From Saccoglossus kowalevskii (Eukaryota > Hemichordata > Enteropneusta > Harrimaniidae): DNA of 20,319 nucleotides. A program made the position numbers and the translations under genes. The notes beneath the pieces were generated by a model that was given only the letters and a program-made list of their open reading frames with translations, was not told the DNA's origin and searched no databases. Numbering within the stretch: the stretch's first letter is position 1; every line of letters starts with the position of its first letter. Below, in pieces: positions 9,421 to 17,438 of the stretch. The stretch covers positions 43,208-63,526 of the forward strand of contig NW_003107107.1 of assembly GCF_000003605.2 (NCBI RefSeq). The letters are read 5' to 3'.

Positions 9421-10477
9421 CTAAAAAGAGAAATCATCTATAGTTTTCGTATTTCATGTCGTGACTGTTTTTCTAAGTATTCAATTAGAATATAACGATG
9501 TTCTGAATGTTACCGTCACATGTCATCGCAATATATTCATATATTGACGCAACACAGAGTGGGAACTATTTCACCACTCGTACATGATAGTTATATGATT
9601 GATACATTTATTTATTTTTTAGTCATTTGTTGGGACAAATAGCAAGCAAACAAGCATCTGCGATAATCGTGACACCTAATAGTAATGGTAGTTTAGATTT
9701 AGAATTACATTTGTCAAAAATCAACTTCAAGTTTTCAGCTAATACACGTGTTCTCATCCTCGATTATGTTATTGTTTATGCAAAATACCTTGATTTTACA
9801 TGACCTCTGTACCCGTAAAATCGTGAAGCGTGAAATCAATAGATGTGTTTAGCGTACCACGTACAGGCAATGGCAAATAAATACTATCGGACTTACGGTC
9901 AGATTGGCTTTGAATTACGTCACTATATCATGTGGATCTCCGCTGCAAAAGCTTTCAGTTATACGTTACATTGTAGCCATGTTGATTTCAACGACATGAC
10001 CCAAATTGGTTTAATAATTAACTTTCAGTTCCGTACTTGTTTATACAAATATCATCGTTTCTGTGTCAAAGTTCACAGACTCAATCCTCCAATGAAGCCA
10101 AATAAGCAGAAGCATTTTTTTTCTTTTTTCCGTTTTTCTTTTTTTTTCAATTTTTATTACAATAGAAGATTCATCACTTCAATTGCGCATGAAAATGAGT
10201 GACTTTGATTTTATTCGATGGAAAGGTGTAATAAATAATATGGTTACATGGAATCTAAGGGGCGACGGCCGTTAATATCAATATTAAGGTTTTTAAACAT
10301 TGTGGCGCGTCTATCAATTTCACAACTTTAGCTGTGGGTTGGCATGTTAGATGCGTTTGTGCAGACTTCAGCAGTGAAAACGTCAATTTTCGCATATTTT
10401 ACTTCCACAGTTTGACATTGTTGGATATCGGTTGAGTCGAAAGCAAATGCAAAACGCTCAAGCAAGAATTAAAATAA

Positions 10478-10501
10478 AAACAAAACAAAACAAAACAAAA
10501 C
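10478..10501. repeat. (AAAAC)n microsatellite
   Basis: About five tandem AAAAC/ACAAA units following an A-rich lead. Confidence 0.85.
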
Positions 10502-10828
10502 TTTAGTCTTGGCCGTGAGAGACGAATTAAATTCAGGGGTTTTTATAAGTGCGCCCAGCGATTTCTATGACGTAATATATTCTACCCCTTTTAACTAAAA
10601 ATTTGCTGAATGTCAACTACTAATATGTTTACCAAACCAGAAACATTTTTAACAGCCCATTCACAAAACCATCCGCGCTAACGCCCCAGTCCGGCTCCGA
10701 TCTTACATATCCACCGACTTTGCACTGAACTTGTAATTCAATTATTTGTAACGTGTTTGGAAATGTAATAGATCACAACAAGTACTATCCATGGAATTGC
10801 AGAGTTGACATAAGAAAGTAAACTGTGT

Positions 10829-10877
10829 GATAAAGATATAAATGATGTTATAAAGATATAAAGATATAAATGATGTT
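10829..10877. repeat. short AT-rich tandem repeat
   Basis: GATATAAATGATGTT appears twice, each preceded by ATAAA; the second copy carries an extra GATATAAA piece. Confidence 0.8.
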
Positions 10878-10913
10878 CTTCTCCACTAAACTGTATAACA
10901 CCTCTTGTAATAA

Positions 10914-11099
10914 GGCGCGCCCTCTAGTGACGGACAGAGTCTGTGAGAAGAGTGTTAGAAATATCGTTGAAATAAACAACTTTATTTGATTGTGAAGTTA
11001 TTCGTCGTTTATAACAGATATCTTAGACAACTTAAAATGTGACGTTGTTGCTTAAATCATTAACTTCACAGACACGCTACGTCAAAAGAGGGCGCGACC
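10914..11099. mobile_element. inverted-repeat (MITE-like) element
   Basis: CGCGCCCTCTAGTGACGG then GTCTGTGAGAAG at 10916-10950 is matched, inverted, by CTTCACAGACACGCTACGTC and AGAGGGCGCG at 11065-11096. The arms are about 35 bp with few mismatches and the centre about 115 bp, AT-rich and non-coding. I see no clean target-site duplication and no transposase, so a non-autonomous element is the inference. Confidence 0.5.
10917..10929 (-). promoter_or_regulatory. CTCF-like motif within the inverted-repeat arm
   Basis: The minus strand reads CACTAGAGGGCGC, identical to the site at 2698-2710. The partner arm at 11084-11095 keeps only AAAAGAGGGCGC, a weaker match on the plus strand. Confidence 0.35.
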
Positions 11100-11317
11100 C
11101 GAAGTAACGGTGAAGATGCACATTGGTTCACTCACTGTGAACACAGCATATTTACAAGAATAAAGCGATTAGAGAAAAACTATTTGCGTCAAAAGATAGA
11201 ATACCGACTCGCTAGATGGCCCGGGCTGTTTATTCAATGCGAAATCAATGACATTTTGCTGGAAGATAAGAATCTGGGCACACGCAAAGCTACGAGGTGC
11301 CATTGTCATTGTCTCAA

Positions 11318-11605
11318 ATGGAACAATTCCTATTAGTGATTGTAATTTGTGAATGTCTACAAGTTCCAATTCTTGGTCTGTGTGCTCATCTGATCAAGCT
11401 GCGCAGTGACGTTTTAGAAGACGTCTATACATTACGCAGTGACGTAGTCGAAGACGTCTATACATTACGCAGTGACGTAGTCGAAGACGTCTATACATTA
11501 CGCAGTGACGTAGTCGAAGACGTCTATACATTACGCAGTGACGTAGTGTTGTCCATCTCGGTACTAGCCTTGCAGCTCTTTTCTGTCGTGGTTGAAAATC
11601 AATAA
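11318..11605 (+). CDS. candidate small secreted repeat protein, 95 aa (unproven)
   Basis: From ATG at 11318 the ORF starts MEQFLLVIVICECLQVPI and LGLCAH, which reads like a signal peptide. It continues through four 11-residue units of LRSDVVEDVYT type plus a partial fifth, and ends in a hydrophobic tail LSISVLALQLFSVVVENQ before TAA. AATAAA at 11682-11687 lies about 77 nt after the stop. The repeats are the translation of a 33-bp DNA tandem array, so the frame could be open by chance. No homologous family is recognised and there are no dibasic cleavage sites. On the opposite strand an unassigned ORF runs from about 11395 to 11169. Confidence 0.22.
   Translation: MEQFLLVIVICECLQVPILGLCAHLIKLRSDVLEDVYTLRSDVVEDVYTLRSDVVEDVYTLRSDVVEDVYTLRSDVVLSISVLALQLFSVVVENQ
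11401..11547. repeat. 33-bp tandem array with CRE-like GACGT motifs, 4.5 copies
   Basis: Units are 11401-11433 (diverged), 11434-11466, 11467-11499 and 11500-11532 (identical to one another), then a partial from 11533. Each unit contains AGTGACGTAG and AGACGTCT, i.e. one CRE half-site and one GACGTC palindrome. Identical central units indicate recent expansion. Confidence 0.95.
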
Positions 11606-11681
11606 CTCGAATCTAAGTCAGACTTCGCAAGACGAGCCATAATATGTATTGTTTTGTACATACAATGTCTATGGTTCGGCC

Positions 11682-11687
11682 AATAAA
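11682..11687 (+). other. AATAAA, possible poly(A) signal
   Basis: Lies 77 nt beyond the stop of the small repeat ORF. In AT-rich DNA such hexamers are frequent, so this is weak support only. Confidence 0.25.
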
Positions 11688-12610
11688 TTACGCCCCTGAC
11701 AATGGCATGAAATCAATATTATTAATGATAATTTTAATTTAACATATTATTTCGCAAAAATATGAAAATATTTTGTCCCCTCAAGCAAAAAAAAAACAAA
11801 AAAACAGGCTTTATTAGTGAGTAGCAACTGGACCCTTCATCGAAGTTGAGAATTAATGTTTTATGTGTCATTAACAAGTGGTGTTAATCTGGGAATACCA
11901 TCCTTAGGAGCTGTTAACTTGTTCTTATGATTTGTGCAGTTGCTCTGGCAGGAGTTCCTAAATAAGACCCATGCTCTCCTAGTTTCTAACTTTGAACAAG
12001 GAACATTTAAACATTTATAGAATGGGCTTTGCGTCATACATTTTTGCCATACTGTAAGTATCGGTGTTCCAGAAAGATAGTTGAATATTGTTTATGGAAA
12101 TTAATAATACTCAGAAAAATGTTCGAAAATAGATAATAAATTATAGTATTAAACAAATTTATAACGCATTCACAGCCATGGAATAAAAATAATGTGTATA
12201 CAAATATATTGTTTGATTACAACAAATGTATTGCAATATTACAAAATAAATTTGAAAGAAATTGCAATATAAAATATTCTATCAATGACACTTCTCGATG
12301 GGCGTATTTTGTGGTCAGTTTTATTCACTCTGGTGTGGGAAAAGTCAAGGATAATTAAAAAATGACGACAAAGGTCAAAAACATTGGTATGCTAATTACT
12401 ATTTCGCCACGAGGGTTTTTTTGTGTGAATTAAAGGCGATGGCTACAGAAATTGCAACCAGATCGATATCGGCAAGATTCCATGGACGGCAGTGACGAGC
12501 CACAAAACGCAATTAAGGCAAATGAACATGTGAAGCACACGAAACTGTTTATAATTATAGTACAAAACACGAATTAACAATTGTTTACTCTTGTGCCGGT
12601 GGATATTATT
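11688..12610. other. AT-rich intergenic, nothing recognised
   Basis: A poly-A stretch near 11789-11806; otherwise no ORF, repeat or motif I can support. Confidence 0.5.
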
Positions 12611-12639
12611 TTGCTGCGACAGCAGTGATGATAGTCTTG

Positions 12640-12725
12640 GAAATGGTGTCATCCACAACAGTGTCGGGCGGGAGGAAGGTGTCGCCCCTCCGAAAAAAAA
12701 TGTTAGAGGGGCGTCGCCCCCAATC
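12640..12725. repeat. GC-rich small inverted repeat
   Basis: GGTGTCGCCCCTCC (about 12678-12691) faces AGAGGGGCGTCGCCCC around an A-rich centre with AAAAAAAA. It is a compact GC-rich block in AT-rich surroundings, possibly a fragment of a dispersed repeat. Confidence 0.35.
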
Positions 12726-12846
12726 AAGCTGGAACGCTTGGTGTCAGCAAAATTTGTCTCTCAAAATGCAGGAAATAGCGTTTCAGAGGGTCTAGATTTC
12801 AAAAAATTTCTGGGGTTCCGGAGCAGTTCTCGCCCCCCATGCATGA

Positions 12847-13012
12847 CAGTAATGATGATGCCATCCGCGACAGTGTTAGTGTTGCCCATAGCAGCGGTGA
12901 TGATGTCGTCCATAACATGGCAGTGGTGATCATGTGGTCCATGTTGATGTTGTCCATGACAGTGGTGATGACGGCGACCATGAAAGTGTCGTTGTTTGTC
13001 ATGGAAGCAGTA
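12847..13012. repeat. degenerate CAGTGGTGATGATG/TCCATGA minisatellite
   Basis: About six imperfect units begin CAG(T/C)(G/A)(G/A)TGATGATG and contain G-T-C-C-A-T before the next unit; an outlying copy is at about 12620-12660. Unit length varies (21-48 bp). Open frames on both strands (Asp/Ser/Val- or Met/Thr-rich) follow from the repeat. Confidence 0.65.
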
Positions 13013-13480
13013 ATGCTATTAAATAGCTCATATACCCGGTTATGTTATATACTGTTGTTTTGATATTTTTTATTAATGATAAATTGTACGTATTTCAAAT
13101 ATATCATACTCATTTCTAGCTTCTTTGGTATTATACATTTTGATGAGTAATTCAAAAAAAAAATTGAGTGCTTGCATTGGTTTTTATCAACAACTAAAAA
13201 ATACAAACTTTACATTACAAAAATAAAAGTTGAATTTTGAAAGTGTTAAAAGAAATTTCATGAACTTGGATATTTTTGTGCAATACAAAATGTACAATAA
13301 TCGGTGAATATTGTGACTGTTTAAACTACATGTATGTATTTTTTTCTGCACATAGCAAAATTACCCCCTCCCAGGCAACAAAAAAAGGCATTCCCACCAT
13401 TCAATTTCAAAATAGCGTATTTTTCCCATCACCCCAGTCGGAGAAAATGACCAGTATCTAATATTAAAGCCCCCGTCCAT
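13013..13480. other. AT-rich intergenic, nothing recognised
   Basis: No ORF with coding character; A- and T-rich stretches only. Confidence 0.45.
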
Positions 13481-13989
13481 CGTCTTTCGTTCATGCAGAG
13501 TGTATCCGAATGGTCGAGCCGCGGTGCGTTTTTAAATGTGTACTATGGTGAAATGGTCCGTTCAGAAAATAAAGAAAGTTCCATATATAGTACGCGGCCT
13601 ATTGATCATTCAGGCGTTCGTGACGAGAACCATTGATATTCCCGGAAGGGGTTGCCGAGTCTAAATTAAATAATCTAGGTGATAGTCAGCCTCATTTTAG
13701 GTAAAGCATATCGACGGACAGATGGAGCAAATTTTGTCCACATATCCACGTCACAGTCATGCATGAGCGAATGCCATGTCAGATTTTATCGGCGTTTTTT
13801 TAACACCATGACGTAAAACACAGAGGTTGGGGCATCCATTTGCGTCTTTCGTGAAACTAATGACTGATGATTATAATCACTATCCCAGAGTGCAAACAAA
13901 AAATAGTACCATGCGCATCGCGCGTTTTTGTTTTGCGTTGTTATCTGACCCTTTTACAAAGCCAGACTGGCGCACGGAAACTGCGACAA

Positions 13990-14004
13990 TGACGTCATGC
14001 AAAT
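13990..14004 (+). promoter_or_regulatory. perfect CRE overlapping an octamer (POU) site
   Basis: TGACGTCA (13990-13997) runs into ATGCAAAT (13997-14004). Both are exact consensus sites for CREB/ATF and POU factors, sharing one base, inside the CpG-rich patch. A TATA-like TTTATATC follows at 14031-14038. Confidence 0.45.
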
Positions 14005-14045
14005 ATCACATGCCGTCGAAAAATAAATAATTTATATCGCGACTG

Positions 14046-14189
14046 ATGTGCACTGGATCCGTAAAGCAGATGGAGGAACTTCCTGGTGACGAAAACGAGG
14101 CTCATTACCTATGCATGATGAGAGAGGAGATCTACGCGTATCGCGGACACCGAGCAACAGCTGAGATTGAGGAGCGGGACCTACATTGA
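14046..14189 (+). CDS. small unassigned ORF, 47 aa, possible first exon
   Basis: ATG at 14046 stands 49 bp after a CRE/octamer pair and about 10 bp after TTTATATC. The peptide is acidic and charged (MEELPGDENEAH, MMREEIYAYRGHR, AEIEERD). A second plus-strand frame stays open from about 14171 to the consensus donor at 14286. Whether these are joined is unknown; no family recognised. Confidence 0.15.
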   Translation: MCTGSVKQMEELPGDENEAHYLCMMREEIYAYRGHRATAEIEERDLH

Positions 14190-14740
14190 AATACCATGCG
14201 TTTGATTCGACAAATATGCATTTAATGTTCAACGATGATGGAACTGGACCAACATCAAGGGCCCAGAGAAATGGTTTTCCAAAAGGTGAGTGTCTAATGT
14301 GGTGATAACATGCGTAATCCGTGTTCTGTTTTTCTCTTTCGACTCGCGTTGCTTTGCGATGGAGATACACACAAGATTGTGTTGATTTCAAAGACCGACG
14401 TCCTAGTGTTTCGCTCAGTTGAACCGATAACAAGACGACAAAATGTGGCTAAATTCATCGTACCGTAGAGACAGTACTATGTATGCGAATGATCATAGCA
14501 CACCGCATTTCGGCGTGTTATCCGTGCTACGGTTTCCAGCACATCAACGCGCGCCCCTGTTACCAATAGTTACGTGGGTTTTGACTCGTGTTGATGTTCG
14601 TGACACAAATGACGACGCTTTACCAAAGGAAACAATAACAGTCATTGTCGGTTCACAGTTTACACTCAATTCACCGGGTACGTGTAATAAGCCGCTCGAG
14701 ACGAAGGATTTTAAACAAACGAACCATATATGAATATTTG

Positions 14741-15701
14741 AAAAATGTAAAAAAACAACAACATTGAATGCAGTACTTTATTGTTTGAGAGCTCATGTAA
14801 ATCTCACATTACAAGAAATCAACGCTTGAACCAATGATCTGATTGTTTTAACAGGGTGATTCACCTTCATTTACGGAGACACAGTAACAATAATACAAGT
14901 ACATGTAGGTTATTTATTGTTGAGTAAAATCAGTTTACCCTGAAAACATAATATAATTTTTTTTGAAAATAAATGTGTACATCATCATTATGGACATCTC
15001 ACTAAAGAAATTGTGACGATACAATTCTTTAATACATTACTGGCTTAGCTATCTGTTTCATCAAAAACCTACAAAGAATGTATACGCTGGTTATTTCCCC
15101 ATATTGCCTGGATTTCCTTGGAACTCACCAAGCATAAAGACCAAGATCCTAGAGTAATCTTAATGTCAAATCTGTATGAATAGAGCAATTGGGCAGGAGT
15201 TACAAATATAACAAAAAGTCAATGGTTTATAGAAAGTACTTATATTGTCAGAGGCAGCAGCTTTGCGATTGACTTACAAGATGAGAAGCGTATTAAAAAT
15301 AACTCAATATTGGAGCATTGATAGTTCAGACACAGAAAAAAAGGGTAGAAAACAAGAAAAGTAGCAGATTGCCATAGTGATAGTGACATCATCCTAGAGG
15401 AGGGGGAGGGGATTGTAAGGAGAGAACCAAAGAAGTGTTTCTCATGAGGCATTAAAATATTGGCTCCTTGAGAGGTCAGTAGAGACGCTAATGGTGGGTT
15501 GCTGGTCGTTTATGCACACTGCATTACGGTCTACTGTAGTGGTCATTGATTATACAGAAATACCCTTATGTTGAAGTGGATCGTCTCAAAGTCATTTCGA
15601 TTTTATTATTGACACTTTGTATTTTTACATCATTGTTGTGTGTTGTGTGTGCGCTCTCCGTTTAAGTTTTCTATAAATTCTAAATACACTTGTTAATATA
15701 C
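14741..15701. other. AT-rich intergenic, no gene seen
   Basis: The minus ORF 15452-15240 is 70 codons without domain or splice context and is treated as chance. No repeats noticed. Confidence 0.45.
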
Positions 15702-15907
15702 ATTATAATGTGGGTTATACTTGTATACAATGCATGTAAACATAGATTATATAGCGCTTGAAATTCAAACGTGTGTTACACAACAACGAATTCCGTCCTT
15801 TGAATTATAATGTGGGTTATACTCGTATACAATGCATGTAAACATAGGTTATATAGCGCTTGAAATTCAAACGTGTGTTACACAACAACGAATTCCGTCT
15901 TTTGAAT
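15702..15907. repeat. 102-bp tandem duplication
   Basis: ATTATAATGTGGGTTATAC starts copy 1 at 15702 and copy 2 at 15804. The copies differ at only a few bases (for example ACTTG/ACTCG, GATTA/GGTTA, CCTTT/CTTTT), so the duplication is recent. Each contains GTATACAATGCATGTAAAC and AACGAATTCCGTC. No coding frame. Confidence 0.95.
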
Positions 15908-16280
15908 GCCAAGGACAAACTTTAACAAAATAAACAACGTGCATAACTTTTTCTATATTTTTGCCATTGAGAAATTATGTGCAGTTGGTCCAAAATGCTG
16001 AACCTAAAAATTATGGTGTCATAAAAATAGTGTTAGTTGCAATTGTTTGACCAATCACAGAACTGCTTGCTTTTTGCATAGTGTTACGCAAGCTTCAGCA
16101 ATTAAAGCAAATAAAATAGTGCAGCGTGGCATGTAAAAATTGATACTGACGTATATTTACTATGTGAATTCTGTTAGTGTAGATTTACATACATCATTAT
16201 TCTATCACATTTGGAGATGTGTCATTTTGGGGTAGATCCATGTGAATACTGAATGGTCTTTTGAATGTAGTCGTTGACCT
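15908..16280. other. AT-rich intergenic, nothing recognised
   Basis: No ORF, repeat or motif I can support. Confidence 0.4.
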
Positions 16281-16460
16281 TTAAAGTAAGAGCAGCAATG
16301 TTTGTGCAAATGACAGACAGGGGCTCATATGTTGTACCAATGTATGTACATTTTTGTATGTGTGTGTAGATGGGGCTACATATAATGTTGTGTAATGTCT
16401 ATGTGTGTATGAAAGCACAGATGTTTGAGCTAGTGTTGTACATTGTCTGTTTCTGTCTTT

Positions 16461-16491
<31 letters not shown>

Positions 16492-16545
16492 CGAGAGTGT
16501 GGTACCAATGCTGTGATGACTTTAATTACACCGACTTGCAACGAC
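16281..16545. repeat. GT-rich tract with (GT)n core at 16461-16492
   Basis: A (GT)n microsatellite flanked by degenerate TGTGTG / TACAATGTCTGTG pieces; the same vocabulary recurs at 16955-17055. It yields a His/Thr-rich pseudo-ORF on minus. Confidence 0.8.
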
Positions 16546-16628
16546 AGGACCTACATTGTGGCAAACCTTACTAATTTTCATAATTTATATTAATATTTAA
16601 TCAAATTTAAGTCAAGTTTGCGAAGCTT

Positions 16629-16710
16629 AGGTTTAGTAAAAGGGAAGGTATGGTACAATTTTTATTAATATTAATATAATTTTACCATACCTTCCCACTT
16701 TACTAAACCT
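16629..16710. repeat. strong hairpin, 32/33-bp arms with 17-nt loop
   Basis: Arm 16629-16660 (AGGTTTAGTAAAAGGGAAGG then TATGGTACAATT) is inverted at 16678-16710 with about three differences; the loop is AT-rich. Pairing extends weakly outward (TTTGCGAAGCTT versus ATGCTCCACAAA). Size and shape suit either a palindromic MITE core or a pre-miRNA-like stem; the sequence alone does not decide. Confidence 0.75.
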
Positions 16711-16954
16711 ATGCTCCACAAACATTTCTATGTTAAGTCATGGGATATTCAACTTTTATTTAGTTAAACTTAATTAAACACAATTATAAATTTGAATTGC
16801 ATTTGTAATTGAGTTTTATTAAACTCCAATTAAAACGTAACCCTATATAGGAACACATTTTAATCAAGTTCATATTGCAACTACCGGTATATTAAAAGTT
16901 AATTCAACTATATTAAAAATTAATCCAATGTTTGTTTCACAACTATGGTACAAT

Positions 16955-17060
16955 GTGAAGGTGTGTGTGTTGTACAATGTCAATGTGCGTCTGTGTACAT
17001 GTTTGTGTCTGTGTGTGCAAAGCACAGGGGCTAATGTATAATGTCTGTGTGTGCACATTC
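16955..17060. repeat. second GT-rich tract, related to 16281-16545
   Basis: GTGTGTGTTGTACAATGTC and GTCTGTGTGTGCAAAGCACA echo words of the first tract (GTTGTACATTGTCTG, GAAAGCACAG). TTTAGTTAAACTTAA also occurs both at 16759-16773 and 17141-17155, suggesting an old duplication of the whole block. Confidence 0.5.
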
Positions 17061-17360
17061 TGATTACAAACAGCAAAGTGATGACTTTTCTACAAAATGA
17101 CAACATCTCACTTTGTATACATTTTTCTTATTATTCCATTTAGTTAAACTTAACATTGAATTGCAATTTTCTGTATATAGATGCTATTTAGCTTAATGTA
17201 ATTCAATTAATGTTTTCATGTTTTCACTGTGGAAATATACAATGCATGAATCTTTTCCATGTAAACACTACTTAAATTTAGTACGCAAGTTCTGTGGAAT
17301 ATTGCAAGATCTGTTTGCAATGGAAACTTGTTGGAAAGTGTTTTAAATTAATGAAAATGG

Positions 17361-17364
<4 letters not shown>

Positions 17365-17437
<73 letters not shown>
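17365..17437. repeat. (AT)n microsatellite, about 36 units
   Basis: Uninterrupted AT dinucleotides; generates an IYIYIY pseudo-ORF. Confidence 0.97.

Positions 17438-17438
<1 letters not shown>

Larger units (their letters stand above)
9897..10913. other. upstream region of the fusion gene; no supported CDS
   Basis: It should hold the fusion-gene promoter if the 5'UTR intron is real. A plus-strand ORF (9843-10202) has poly-T-derived FFSFFRFSFFFNF and no domain. An (AAAAC)n run lies near 10478-10501, and a TATAAA-rich 21-bp repeat at 10829-10877. Confidence 0.4.
13481..14740. other. relatively GC/CpG-rich patch with unassigned ORFs on both strands
   Basis: CpG is visibly denser here than in flanks. 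Minus 14433-14032 is open for 133 codons (plus about six before the first possible start, TTG not ATG) and contains WALDVGPVPSSLN and WYFNVGPAPQSQLL. Plus 14046-14189 encodes 47 residues starting MCTGSVKQMEELPGDENEAH. Plus 14443-14733 is open for 96 codons. Strong splice-like sites occur on both strands: AAAAG/GTGAGT at 14285/14286 (+). I recognise none of the peptides. It may be a promoter with a first exon, an old gene fragment, or non-coding DNA with long chance ORFs. Confidence 0.35.

Noticed and set aside
9843..10202. 119-codon plus-strand ORF divergent from the fusion gene
   Set aside because: Its C-terminal part comes from T-rich simple sequence, no domain is visible, and it overlaps the likely 5'UTR intron and promoter of the minus-strand gene.
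11401..11547. CRISPR-like array
   Set aside because: Units are directly adjacent with no unique spacers, and the surrounding DNA is eukaryotic in character.
13495..13570. Possible tRNA (GTATCCGAATGGTCGAGCC)
   Set aside because: Acceptor and T arms could not be paired and no B box follows at the right distance.
14443..14733. 96-codon plus-strand ORF as an independent gene
   Set aside because: It has ATG but no recognisable domain, sits in a patch where lower AT content lengthens chance ORFs, and overlaps competing frames; kept only as part of the patch.
16281..16541. His/Thr-rich ORF (THTHTH) on minus and a similar one at 17106-16870
   Set aside because: Both are translations of GT-rich simple sequence with no coding flank.
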